This document shows, piece by piece, positions 9,076-18,809 of a stretch of 21,125 nucleotides of DNA. This DNA comes from Nannochloropsis salina CCMP1776 (Eukaryota > Sar > Eustigmatophyceae > Eustigmatales > Monodopsidaceae), in contig SDOX01000188.1 of NCBI GenBank assembly GCA_004565275.1, positions 6,271 through 27,395 on the forward strand, in the 5' to 3' direction. Below the pieces are notes generated by a model. That model was not told the DNA's origin and made no database searches. It was given only the letters and a program-made list of their open reading frames with translations. Positions within the stretch are counted from its first letter, which is position 1. Each line of letters opens with the position of its first letter. A program made the position numbers and the translations under genes.

Positions 9076-10321
9076 TCATTGGCTCGTCCGGCACACCAGG
9101 GTCGTCTGTACACCCCCGCCCTCCCCCACGCCCTCCTTCCCGCCCTCCCTCCCTTCCTCCTTCCTTCCCTCCTCCTCCCGCCCCGGGTCCAGCAAGGCCC
9201 CGACCACGCTCAGCACCGCCTCCTCTTCCTCCTTCCCGCCCTCCCCCGCACCCTCCATCACCACCACCACCTTCCCCCCTCCACAGGCATCCATGGCGCG
9301 CAAGACCTGCTGGGTCACCCGCCCGACCTCCTTCCCCTTCCATCCCCCTCCCTTCCCCGGTTTTCCCACCAGTTCCAAGCCCCACGACAGGAATATAAAT
9401 CGAGGGGAATAGGCTTGAAGGCGGGGAAGGAAGGCTTCTTCCACCATCCGCCGCACCGCTTCCTCCCTCCCGCCTTCCTTCCCGCCCTCCTCCCGGCCTG
9501 GCGCCAGGCTGAAGACATGGACCCCGTCCTCTGCCCCGCCCTCCCTTCCTTCCTCCCCTCCCGCTTCCCCAAAGAGGGAAAAGACCTGGAAGATCCCGTG
9601 CGCCGTACGTCCTTGTTGCACCCACCTTAAGCAATCCTCCGTCCCTTTCGCGCGCTTTTCATGGAGGGAGACCACCGCCACCCGGTCGTAGCGCTCTGAG
9701 GCCCGAGCAGCGGCGGCCGCCACCGGGTTGAGCAGGGAGGGCGGGAGGGAGGGCGGGAGGGAGGGCGGGGGGCAGGTAGCCTGTGGGCCCCACCAAGTGG
9801 TGGGAGGAAGACATGGCGGTGGGGGAGGAGGAGGGGAGGAGGCAGAGGGCGTTTCGTTTTCGCCCCGCCAAGAGGTGGTCCGTGGCGAGGTAAAGGCCCG
9901 ACAGAACCCGTTGCTCCGAAGCCAGGAGGGAGGGCGGGAGGGAGGGCGGGAGGGAGGGCGGGGTCGGGGTAGGGGTGTTGGGGAGGGAGTGGAGGAAGGC
10001 CAAGTAGGCAGGAGAGTGGATCCGGCTGAGGGCCGAGCCCGTTTCCTCCTTCGTGCCCTCCCTCCCGCCTTCCCTCCCGCCCTCCACAAAGGGGACTTGG
10101 GGCACGTGGGAGACAACGTGCAGGCGATGAGACGGGAAGAGCGAGGAAGAGCGGAGGCGCGTGAGGAGGGAGGAAGGAAAGGCGGGCACGGGTAGACCCT
10201 CCGGGGAGGGGAGGGGGCGAGGGAGGGGGGGAGGGAGGGGGAGGGGGAGGGGCGTGGGCTGGGGGGGGGAGCGTGATCGGGTCGGGCGAGGGGGAGAGCA
10301 CGGTGGCCGCCGAGGTCGCGC
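9076..10321 (-). CDS. Histone-deacetylase-like protein with a degenerate active site, 5' end in the gap
   Basis: Blocks of the arginase/deacetylase fold appear in order on the minus strand. Block A, 10040-9981: SRIHSPAYLAFLHSL (family: vHsxeYixxL). Block B, about 9930-9780: LSGLYLATDHLLAG, then SSSHHLVGPTGY where active members have GHHAxxxxxGFC. Block C, from about 9735: NPVAAAAARASERYDRVAVV, then SLHEKRAKGTED where active members have DxDxHHGxGTxD. Next comes VHVFSLAPG (family: NxPLxxG), FLPRLQAYSPRFIFLSWGLE (family: PxxxxPxxxxxSAGFDA) and KVVVVMEGAG (family: VxxxEGGY). The usual zinc ligands Asp, His, Asp and the catalytic Tyr all appear replaced (His, Lys, Glu, Gly by my alignment); the HH pair is retained. 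Blocks A/B and C lie in different frames, changing across the 12-base repeat at 9735-9772, where I find no usable splice acceptor. The Gly/Arg/Glu-rich C-terminus ends at TGA 9078-9076. Probably a pseudoenzyme or chromatin-complex scaffold. Confidence 0.65.
9735..9772. repeat. 12-base minisatellite (CCCGCCCTCCCT on the minus strand)
   Basis: About three copies of GGGAGGGAGGGC on the plus strand, inside the HDAC-like gene, at the point where its reading frame changes. The same unit recurs at 9926-9963 and 20355-20400. Confidence 0.85.
9926..9963. repeat. 12-base minisatellite, second copy in the HDAC-like gene
   Basis: About three copies of the same unit, between blocks A and B of the HDAC-like protein. 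The frame stays open through it as Pro/Ser/Leu repeats, so it may be translated or intronic. Confidence 0.85.
10054..10085. repeat. Minisatellite in inverted orientation in the HDAC-like gene
   Basis: CCCTCCCTCCCGCCTTCCCT-like sequence on the plus strand, opposite in polarity to the copies at 9735 and 9926. In the coding direction it would give Gly-Gly-Arg-Glu repeats before block A. Confidence 0.75.
10195..10270. repeat. G-rich low-complexity tract beside the assembly gap
   Basis: Runs of three to eight G separated by A or GA over some 75 bases on the plus strand, directly before the gap. Such a tract could form G-quadruplexes and explains why the assembly broke here. Confidence 0.7.
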
Positions 10322-10421
10322 NNNNNNNNNNNNNNNNNNNNNNNNNNNNNNNNNNNNNNNNNNNNNNNNNNNNNNNNNNNNNNNNNNNNNNNNNNNNNNN
10401 NNNNNNNNNNNNNNNNNNNNN
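10322..10421. other. Assembly gap of 100 N
   Basis: Exactly 100 unknown bases, the usual placeholder for a gap of unknown size. It separates the MYB-type gene from the HDAC-like gene, both on the minus strand, and hides the 3' end of one and the 5' end of the other. Confidence 1.
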
Positions 10422-11935
10422 GCGTCACTCATCCACCCTTCCTCCTCCTCCTCTTCTTCCTCTCCCTCCCCGTCCTCCTCTCCTTCCTCCTCGCCTTCCC
10501 CCTCCAGACCCTTGGCACGCTTCTCCTGCCTCCACTTGCCCTCCCCTCGCCTCCCCCCCCTCCCCTCCCCTCCCTCCCCCCCCCTTCCTTCCTCCTCGAC
10601 CCCGACCTCCCCGCACCTCCCTCCCCTTCCTCCTCCCCACCCCCCGTGATGAATGTGGAAGGCAGGTGGCCGCCGACGGGGGTGGGGGGGAGCGAGAAGA
10701 TCGGATCGGGTTGGATCGTCCTTTCCCCTGGGAGGACGCGGGCGGGAGGGCGGAGGAGAGGGAGAGCGAACGTTGCTTGGTACCGCTCACCCATTCCTCT
10801 CCGCTGGACCCTTCCCCTCCTCCTCCCTTCCCTCCCCCGGTGCTCCCTGCCCGAGCTCGAGGGCCTCCCCGTCCTCCCCCCCCGCCTCCACTCGCGGTGG
10901 AATTGCTTCGCTTCCGCCCGCTCCCATTGTTCCCACCTCCTTTTCTCGCCTCCCCCCCCGCTCGCCCCGCTCCCCTCCCCCCCCTGCCTCCCCACGGGCC
11001 CGACCCTCCTCCCTCCCCCCCCCTCCCCCTCCTTCGTCCTCGTAGTCACTGTCCTCCTTGCTCGCTTCCACCGCGTCCTCCAGACTCGCCCCGTTCGCCA
11101 TTTGCTTCTGCAGCTTTTGGAAGTACTTCTGGGCGTGTGTCCGAGTTTGCACCACGGTTCGCGTCCCCACCTCCCCAGCCACCCGTTTCCATTCTTTGCC
11201 CCATTTCTTCAGACCGTCCACGAATCGATCGTGCTCCAGTCGGGACCAACGCCCGGTGTGCTCGGCGCCCGGGGCACAGACAGGAGCGAGGGAGGGCCCG
11301 AGGGAGGGCGGGGGGGAAGGACCGAGGGAGGGAGGGGAATGGCCCTCCCAGGCCTGAACCAGGGCAGGACCGTCCTCATCCGGGTATCCTAACTGCCGGG
11401 CTTTCTTTCGCGCAATGTGTTGGACTTGGGCCGCCATTTGTCCGAGCGTGGGCACCCCTCGCTTGCTCCCGTGACTGCTGCTGCCGGTCTGGGGTTCCGA
11501 GATGGGGGGATGCGAAGGGAGAGAATGTAGCTGCGAGGGCTGCGGTTGGGGCGGATGCGGGGGAAAGTCGGGGACGTAGGGAGACAGCTGGTGGCTTCCC
11601 CCGTTGCTGTTGCTCCTCCGCCGACTCTTCCCCGCCGCAGTGGCAGGGGGAGGAGGGAGGGGGGGAGGGAGGCCCAGGAGGTGGGGCGGAGGGGGAGGGA
11701 AAGGAGGCGGGGGAGCACCGTTAAAGGAGGGGAAGGAGGGAGGAAGGGGAGGCTGGGAGCCACCGGGCAGGAGGAGGTCGGGGTGGGAGGAAGGGAGGGG
11801 ATCCGGAGGGGAGAGTAGCAGGGAAGGGTGCGACGGCGGGAGGTGGGACGATGCGCCTCCCTCCCCTCCCCTGGGCCCTCCTTCCCTCCCTCCCGCTCCC
11901 TGCGAAAATGGGTCAGACGCTGCCAATGCCTCCAT
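10422..11935 (-). CDS. MYB-related SHAQKYF-class DNA-binding protein, 3' end in the gap
   Basis: One MYB/SANT repeat lies at about 11250-11106: GRWSRLEHDRF, then GLKKWGKEWKRVAGEV, then GTRTVVQTRTHAQKYF. The three spaced Trp and the THAQKYF end place it in the SHAQKYF class of one-repeat MYB-related factors, known in plants and other eukaryotes as nuclear transcription regulators. I start at ATG 11935 (MEALAAS). The frame stays open upstream to about 12211 with a Gln-rich stretch, but begins there only at GTG, so an upstream exon is possible. Residues before the repeat are Pro/Ser/Gly-rich. After it comes an acidic patch (SKEDSDYEDE) and Gly/Arg/Glu repeats up to a TGA at 10789-10787. Splicing from 10791 (GTGAGC) to 10727 (CCCAG) removes 63 bases and the stop and leads into about 100 further open codons ending in a Glu-rich tail at the gap. 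That intron is shorter than the others, so this join is less sure than the MYB repeat. Confidence 0.8.
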
Positions 11936-13893
11936 GGTCGCGATCGGATCCTTTTCTCTCGTGGGTCCCGTTGTCAGGCCTGCGGAACCGACGTCTAAGC
12001 TGCCGTACGGGCGCTCAGGCTGGTGCTGCTGCTGCCGGGGCTGCTGCTGCTTCTTTTTCGATCTTTTTACCCCCTCGAAACCTCTAATTCCCGCGGTAAA
12101 GGCCCGTGGGACAAGCAAGGTAGATGGAGACCAAAGACAATGGGGACGTTCAACGTCGCGCTTTTGGGTTGAATGCTGACGTGCGAGGCTGCCAGGTAAT
12201 TCAACAAGCACAGCTCGTGCTTGTGGCCATCAGGAATTTAAAAACTGCGTGGATCGGTGCGGTCGACTTGTAATGTAGTGGGAAGTTGGGCGAAAGCCAG
12301 ATTGGGACGGCTGGAAGAGACAGGATGAGGCCGGTACCGTCCCTGTCCTTGCTTATCTCGTCAATGGACTAGTTAGTCAGTCTCCTGTGAGTACAATCCG
12401 GGAGCAATGTTGATGAAAAAGCATGAGGTACGGGTAAAATGGATATGCCGTGAGGTAGGATGATATCCCCAAGACGAGGAACAAGAGCGAAGACGCAAAT
12501 GGGTGCGCCTTTTTCCCTCCCCACGAAGTCCAGAGAGCTGACAGAACGTCGTAAAGAGCATATATACTCGCACATGAACATTGCCGATGTAGACTTGAGG
12601 TCTAAGAGGATTTCAGCCTCCATTATGCCGGGTCCCAAAAGCACAGAAAATGGGAGAGAAAAGAATCTCGGCCCCCGTTTCTTCTCTCGTCTCAAGCCAA
12701 TATCAGAAAATGCTTCCTCACCCTCACACCCAGGAAGCCATCCCGGTCACGAGTAGATGATCACATTTGCGAACAGATCAAGAGAAAGACCGCTTCGTGT
12801 GGTGCATGTCAAACCCCCGCTGGGCATTTTTAAAAGGATTGCCAGGGCGGCTTTCGGTCCTACGGGCGCCTGAAGGTCTAATTGATTCTCAGTGGTCACC
12901 CTCCTTTCATTTCCACGCACGACCCGACACAAACATGCACACCTTCAAACGTCACGACGGACAAACACCGCATTCGTCCCGTTTCGTCCCCGGGCGTGGG
13001 GGCCTGGGGAATAGTGGATTAGATATGATACTAAAAGCGACACTTGGCGAGAGAGGTCGTAGCTGAAAAAGCGACCAGAAGCCTCACAGGCATAGGGAAA
13101 ACCCTCGTCCCGCCCACTTTGGCGCACAACCACGACGCGCGCGGGTGAGCTTCGCACACTGTGTGCGACCATTGTTTCTCCTAGCGCTGGAGCAAAGTGC
13201 AGGAAATGCCTGCATGAACGCATCTTGGATTGAATTTATAGATATGTGGTCAAGGCCGCCTGAAAATTTTCATTCCGACGGTCCGGGTAGCTTTTTGCGG
13301 AGGAAAGAGGAGGGGGTTTAAGGACGGCAGTAGGCGTGGCACTGTCCTTGTTGCATGTTCCGTGTGTGTCGCGCGTGTATATGTTGATCGTACTGAAATT
13401 AATCATCGGCTTTCTGCTCTGTGGTATCACTTATGCTACGGGGCCACGAGCAAATCGATCTTGACATAGCACGACAGCTAGCCCTGTAGTGTTCCATACA
13501 GAAAGCAAATCCATTTAAATGAAGCGTGTAACATTACCTCCGTCATCACAGTGCATGATGCAAAGAGAAAATGTTGGGGTTAAATTCTTCATGCGGTCCC
13601 GAACTCTCGACGTACCTTGAAAATGTTTCTCGATAATCCAATTTCAAGTTTGTGGGTAATTTGATAAGGGGCGGTCTGCAAATGCTATTAATCACCGCAA
13701 TGCCGGAGTCCTGTACAGTCATAAATAAGCGGGGGTATACACTTATAAATCAAAAGCAAGGTCGCACACATCACGCTCGAGCATGAGCTAGACTCCTGTT
13801 CTCCGAACACTCCCGCACGGCCTGTTTTTGATTTCTTCTTTCTACTCCCACAAAAAACGGGAGAGGGATATCATGTGTGTACTATATAAAGGC
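11936..13893. other. Region upstream of the MYB-type gene
   Basis: From 11936 to 12211 the MYB frame remains open on the minus strand (Gln-rich, QQQPRQQQHQPERP) and may be coding or 5' leader. Beyond it I see no supported gene. Frames at 12695-12369 (minus, 108 codons) and 12460-12756 (plus, 98 codons) overlap each other and show no motif. AT-richer sequence lies at 13370-13780, presumably the 3' flank of the cyclin gene. Confidence 0.45.
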
Positions 13894-15376
13894 TCAGGGA
13901 CTCTCTTGTCGGAAAACAGGGAGCTTTTTGTACTGCAAGGCTTTCGTTCCGTAAGCAAACAATTGATGGGGCGGGACGACAAGGTCGTACTGCAACATCC
14001 GAAGCATCTCCATTTCGAGAATCTGAGTGCGTGGAGACAAGCAAGCAAGAAAATGGAAGAATAAGAGGTCGCACGAGAAAGAAAAGGTTAAAAAAGGGTG
14101 CAATCGCGGGGGAAAGGAACTCAAAAGTAGCTGCAAAAAACCAAAAGGGAGGGCGCGGGAGCACCAATAAAAGTGATTGCAAGGGAGAAAAGAGAGAAAC
14201 AGGGAGCCTTCTTACCTTGAGCTCTCCTACGGGCACGCCTGTGGCCCGTGTGTAGATGTCGTAAGACCAGGAGCTGTTGCCGTCTCCGGTGTGCTTCGCA
14301 GCCAGCATGACAGCGGCCAAGAGGAGACTGGCAGGAGGATGACAAGAAGAAAAGGAGGCAAGCAACGTCATAAGTGGGGTGAGCAAGGAATCGCAGAGGG
14401 CATGCAATTGCATAGGAGGTGGGGGGAAGGCATGCAGAAGAGAGGATCGGGGGAGGTAGGGCAACATGTGAGAGCAAGGGGATCATGAGCGAGGAAGCCT
14501 GGGGGGGGAAAATACCGATGCACTGTTAAAGAAGAGGGGTATTCCTTGGCGGAGATGCGGTCCAGATAAACCAAGGCCGTGATGAGACAACGGGTGGAAG
14601 GCCCAGTGATCCTGGTGAGAGAGAGAGAGAGAGAGGAAGCAAGAGGGGGGGGGGGCGAGGTATGAGGACACCACGGGAGGCAAGCACCTGACCGAGCGCT
14701 TTCCTCCCGCCCTCCCGCCCTCCTTTCTTGCTCCCTCCTCCCTACTCGACAATGCGGGAGAGGTACGCCTTGATGGAAAGGGAAGGTCGACGCTGGAGCC
14801 GGAAAATGGCTTTCCGAGGAGGAGGTTGGGCGCCTGCCTGCTGCAACCGCTCGTTCGCATCGACGACGGTGTCCAGCAGAGGCGCCAGACAGCGAGAGGC
14901 CACTTCAGCCGGGTCTTTCTCGGGAAGCGTGCGTAGGAAAGCCGCGATGGGTCCGGAAGGGGAAGGAGGGGAAGGGAGGGCGAAGGGGGGGGGGCGGGGG
15001 GGAGGTAGGGAGGATGGTGGCCAGCCTGGGGAAGGGGAGGCTCCGGGGAAGGGAAGGAGGGAGAAATGTACTCGTGTGCGGAGGAGGAGGGGAAAGGGCC
15101 GGAGGACGGTGGGAAGGAGTGGTATTCCGGACTCGAGAGAGAGCGAGCCCCGGAGGGAAGGAGGAGGTGGAGGACCGCACCTAGGACGACACTGGGGGGA
15201 AAAGCGCGTGAAAAGGCGGCGCAAGACCCTTGGCGTCGTTTTGTCTTGCTGCGTGGGCTTAATGTTGATTCGAATGGGCCCTTGTCTCCCTCGTGCGTGA
15301 CGTCGGCTATCCCAGCTGATCGCGTACTCCTCGGCCGTACGCTATGCCTCTTTATGCTCCTGTTACTCTCGCCCAT
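13894..15376 (-). CDS. PHO80-type (P/U-type) cyclin
   Basis: Cyclin-box protein of the PHO80-like kind, which partners a cyclin-dependent kinase; in fungi and plants members act in phosphate signalling or cell-cycle control. Sure exons: about 14955-14746, 14611-14516, 14327-14216 and 14022-13894, with introns of 134, 188 and 193 bases. Their phases fit exactly. The spliced chain gives PIAAFLRTLPEKDPAEVASR, then RRPSLSIKAYLSRIVEITGP, then CLITALVYLDRISAKEYP, then SLTVHRLLLAAVMLAAKHTG, then YTRATGVPVGELK joined to ILEMEMLRMLQYDLVVPPHQ. These match the family pattern: SIxxYLxRI, YLDRI, HRLLxxxxMxAAK, GxxxxEL, LExxxLxxLxxxL. The protein stops 22 residues after the last match, so it is compact. 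The 5' end is unresolved: the first domain exon has no ATG in frame. The frame opening at ATG 15376 (MGESNRSIKRHS) is a candidate first exon, but I cannot place its donor. Confidence 0.85.
14941..15065. repeat. G-rich low-complexity tract in the cyclin gene 5' part
   Basis: GGGA-like repeats with a run of nine G. On the coding (minus) strand it is C/T-rich and could be the pyrimidine tract of an intron ending just before the cyclin box, or a Pro/Ser-rich linker. Confidence 0.6.
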
Positions 15377-16262
15377 CTTCACGCAATGTCTCCCGCCAGC
15401 GGGTATTTGAATGGCAATAGTTTCGCAGATTTCTACTCTGTGCTGCGTCTTGCGGCGTCTGCCTTTTGAGGTGACGGTGCCAAGGACTAATCACGCTTGA
15501 GTTTGATGAGAGAGAGGCGAGACCCGCTGCCCGGCTCAGGAGTCAAGGGGAATGCCTCTTCTATTTCCTGCCAGTACACGGAAAAGTTTGTTTAATATGA
15601 GATTCGGTCACGCTTAAGCTGTAATGGCGCACGTCAGACATATGCTCCGCGTACTGGTCCTGTTACTTTACTACAGGAATGGGCTTGCACCTGCTTGAAG
15701 GAGGTGGTCCACGCACGCTTTTTCTACTTTCACATTATTTGGGGGGAAACGATATGCAAGCGTTGTCTACCTGCACACAGTGTGCGTGTGTGTCGGCACT
15801 ACAAAGCACAGGCTTTTCAAAAAAGACTCCATTATGCATTTCACAAAGAGGGGGGGGGAGGTCGCTCGCTCTCCGTCGAAGGCAAAGAGGGGTTACGTGA
15901 GAGTCTGCTTCCCACGCAAAATGGGGACGAGATTACCTAGATCTGGGCAGAAGACGAATCGCTTACCTCGCATTAAACACCAAGCGCCTGGCACACCCTT
16001 TTTTACCTCCTTTCTTTGCCTGGGCAGCCCGTTTATAGGATTTGGAATGCCTCGCAAGGCATGGCCCCAGGCTTTTGGTCGGTTATATGCGAGTGCTAAG
16101 TGCATGTACACGCACGGAAAATGCGCTTTGACAGTCAATATTCTCACCGATTATGTATTCATGAGTTCTTTCAACAATATTATGCCTTAGGGGTGCCGTA
16201 GGGGCGGAGCAGGGTAAAGTGACTGTGGCTGATACCCAGAGGCCTCCAGACTAGTAGCCCTG
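15377..16262. other. Intergenic region between divergent cyclin and PTH2 genes
   Basis: No supported gene. Plus-strand frames of up to 136 codons near 15780-16190 begin at GTG or at internal ATGs and show no motif. A perfect 6-base stem with a 4-base loop (ATGCCT-CGCA-AGGCAT) lies at 16047-16062; it is small and may be chance. Both promoters presumably lie here. Confidence 0.5.
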
Positions 16263-17228
16263 ATGGCGCTTGAGGCCTGTTCTGGCATTCTTTCCTCCGC
16301 ATCAAAAGCATTTCGAGAAGCAAGCTCCACGACCCCGGGGTGGATAGTCTTTCTTTCATTTGGTGCGGGGGCGCTTGCCAGCAGCTTTCTACCAAGCATG
16401 CGAAAGACGGGAAGAAAAAAAAGAGGCTGGCAGTGGCCCTCAGAGGCCTTGGAGGAGGAAGCGGACGAAGGCAGTGACAGTGAGAGGAGCGACACAGAGG
16501 AGTCTGCCGATGGAATGACCAGTGCTAAGACGATTCGGGATTTTCCTCTGGTATCTGGCCCATTCAAAATGGTATTGTGTGTGAACATGGAGCTTTCGAT
16601 GGGCAAAGGCAAGATCGCCGCTCAGTGCGGGCACGCGACGTTGGGAGCGTACAAACGGGCACGTCGACTGGCTCCCAGGACTCTGCAAGGGTGGGAATAC
16701 ATGGGGTAGGTGGTGTTGAGCCAGGGGGAACGGGACGCAAAGGAAAGAGGGCTTGGGAAGGGCGGGGAGAAGGCAAGGAGACAGAGCATGGTGGGGAGGG
16801 AGCTTCGTGACCCGGCCCAGAGGGACGGCCTCGCTTGCGCTGGTACGCCAGGGACGCTGCATGCCCCTTCAAGAGCCTGGCCGAGGCTTGACAGAGCGTC
16901 CTTGACCGTCCATCTCGACCCCTGTCTCGTTCTTCCTACTCCCTGCCTTTCCACTCCCTCCCGTCTATCCTTTTTTCTCTCTCTCTCACACACACACCCT
17001 CCAATCCCCTTTCCCTTGCTCAGTCAGGCCAAAATCTGCCTCAAAGTTCCCGATCAGGCGGAGCTGGAGCGGCTCCGTGTCCTGGTTAAGAAAGCGCATT
17101 TGATCTCCTATCAGGTCGAAGACGCTGGTCGGACGCAGATTGCAGCCGGCTCTCAGACAGTCTTGGCCATCGGACCTGCCCCCGTCCAAGAAATCGACCG
17201 CATCACGGGGCACCTCAAACTGTTGTAG
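16263..17228 (+). CDS. PTH2: Peptidyl-tRNA hydrolase 2 (Pth2/Bit1 family) with N-terminal anchor
   Basis: Releases tRNA from peptidyl-tRNA that drops off the ribosome. Two exons, 16263-16705 and 17024-17228, give 215 residues; the intron (318 bases, donor GTAGGT, acceptor TTGCTCAG) is joined in phase 2 and yields [13 protein letters not shown], as in the family. The catalytic domain spans about residues 101-215: [32 protein letters not shown], then [19 protein letters not shown], then the C-terminal TGHLKLL. All the family's hallmark segments are present, so it should be active. Residues 27-43 ([17 protein letters not shown]) form one hydrophobic helix, followed by basic residues and an acidic linker (60-85). 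This resembles animal Pth2/Bit1, which is anchored in the mitochondrial outer membrane; the location here is inferred. Confidence 0.95.
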
Positions 17229-17714
17229 GCCACGCTTTTTGCTCTTGTCAAGGGAAAGGAAAGCCATAAATAGAAGGTAGGGGGGACCAAATCAAGCATG
17301 GCAGCGGTCGCGTACCTCTCGCTTTGTCGTCTCCTCGTCGGTTCCGTTCCTTTTGCTTACTTCTTTTCGTACACAAACTGCGCCCGAAAATGTCGTGGAT
17401 GTTAAGGTCAACGAAACACGCGCCCGAGAAATCTGATTTCTACGGATCGGATACCCCGCCCCCCCCCTCCCAGGCCACCCCGATCGCGAAGCCCTGCACG
17501 CCGTTCTTGTCCTTTTCACACGTATTTTCTCCGCATTCGACGGCTCTTTGCGCCCTTTGAATGTTAAGCAGCATCTTCTTGCCTCCCCCGTCGGGCCGCT
17601 TTGCCCCTCTTTCCCACTTCCTTTCCTACACGGCCATCCTGGCAGGAGCCACGGGCTCTGCAGCTGGAACCCTGCAACCTTGCTAGATGTCCAATCGCCA
17701 TCCTCGACCGACTC
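17229..17714. other. Short region between convergent PTH2 and a minus-strand reading frame
   Basis: No supported gene. Small frames on both strands (57-78 codons) have no motif. It presumably holds the 3' ends of the two flanking transcripts. Confidence 0.45.
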
Positions 17715-18809
17715 CTACCCGACCAAACGTCTCAGCAATTGTTTGTACCTGCGCGAAGGCAAGGCTGTCGTGAGACTGACGCCGTCGGCCCCTCCTGGGC
17801 CGCGGCTGGGACAAGCGACAGGCCTAGTCGCCCTCCTGTCGCACCCCTTGCTCCCGTTAATGATGCCCGCATGGGATGGTGACCGCGGTGGCGAATGATT
17901 GTCCCCCGCTTTCGTTTGATGAGCACCGGCTCCTTTCCTGTGCCCGAGGCGGGCCTGCCCCTCCCGGTCCACAGACAGGAGGGTACCGACTGGACGAGGC
18001 CCGTGCAGGTGGTAAGGGTAAGGCGCAGGACGGGCGGGGGCCTTGTTGCCCAGCGGTTTGGGGCATTGCCGGGGAGAAGCCTCGCTGACCTTGTTCTTCT
18101 TTGCAGCCCCTCGCAATCCTTTCTGAGCCTGGGATTCCGCCCCGTGTCCCGTTTTAAATTGTCCTACACCGTCCGGCTTAGCTCGGTCATTACCGGCTTT
18201 TTCTGTCACGTTCCCACCCCCATCGTCCAGGTCCGGCATTTTCTTGCCTTTTCCTTTGTGAGGGGGGCATTTTGGGGCGGACGGGGCCGAACGGGTCCAC
18301 AAAGGCGGTTGCCAAGGCAAGGAGGGTGCAGGCGGGCCCAGGACACGTGGCACGCATTCCCGCAACAGACGGTCCACGGGGAAGGTGGGTAGTCCAGGAT
18401 GCGAAGGACGAGAAGGGATAGACGGAACTAGGTGTTGCTGGGAAGGGAAGACAAGGTTGATGATCCTGGCGGGCTTCGAAAGGCTATAGGAAGGCGATAC
18501 ATCCGGGGAGACGGACCATTCGCCTTGCTCTTTCTGTTCGCAAAATGTGCCACTGTGATAGCAACCACCACCAGTCTGATTCGTACCATCTACGCCTTGG
18601 GATGCACTGTCTCCTAATTTTAATGTTCGACTGCTGTCAATTTTATTGCGTTCAGGTTCATCATGTTGCACTTCTTTTCCGACCCCGCGTGCCAATACAC
18701 CGCGAATCAATGCCTGTATGGTTTGCGCCGCAAGATGGTACACCAGCGTCTGTTGACCTTGCCATGTCGTGTTGTCAGGATCACTGTGCAACGTCAAGTG
18801 TGTGTGCAT
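17715..18809 (-). CDS. Hypothetical protein with an IQ-like motif
   Basis: An open frame of 364 codons from a true ATG (18809) to TAG. In sequence of moderate GC content, and with no supported gene on the other strand, so long an open frame is unlikely by chance, which is my main reason for calling it. Residues 27-41 read AAQTIQALIRGVLAR, close to the IQ calmodulin-binding pattern IQxxxRGxxxR. The rest is polar, rich in Pro, Gly, Lys and Ser, with no membrane helix or domain I recognise, and is probably mostly disordered. An undetected intron or a longer spliced gene is possible. It is convergent with PTH2 and divergent from the DOMON gene. Confidence 0.45.
   Translation of the reverse strand: MHTHLTLHSDPDNTTWQGQQTLVYHLAAQTIQALIRGVLARGVGKEVQHDEPERNKIDSSRTLKLGDSASQGVDGTNQTGGGCYHSGTFCEQKEQGEWSVSPDVSPSYSLSKPARIINLVFPSQQHLVPSIPSRPSHPGLPTFPVDRLLRECVPRVLGPPAPSLPWQPPLWTRSAPSAPKCPPHKGKGKKMPDLDDGGGNVTEKAGNDRAKPDGVGQFKTGHGAESQAQKGLRGAAKKNKVSEASPRQCPKPLGNKAPARPAPYPYHLHGPRPVGTLLSVDREGQARLGHRKGAGAHQTKAGDNHSPPRSPSHAGIINGSKGCDRRATRPVACPSRGPGGADGVSLTTALPSRRYKQLLRRLVG

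Noticed and set aside
8690-9412. 240-codon plus-strand frame
   Set aside because: It is Pro/Ser/His-rich, partly antisense to the HDAC-like gene, and gives no domain.
10273-11724. 483-codon plus-strand frame through the gap
   Set aside because: It is antisense to the MYB repeat, made of Pro/Arg/Ser repeats, and its continuity depends on the N run.
12369-12756. Overlapping frames of about 100 codons on both strands
   Set aside because: They have no motif and no clear splice context, and overlapping opposite frames suggest chance.
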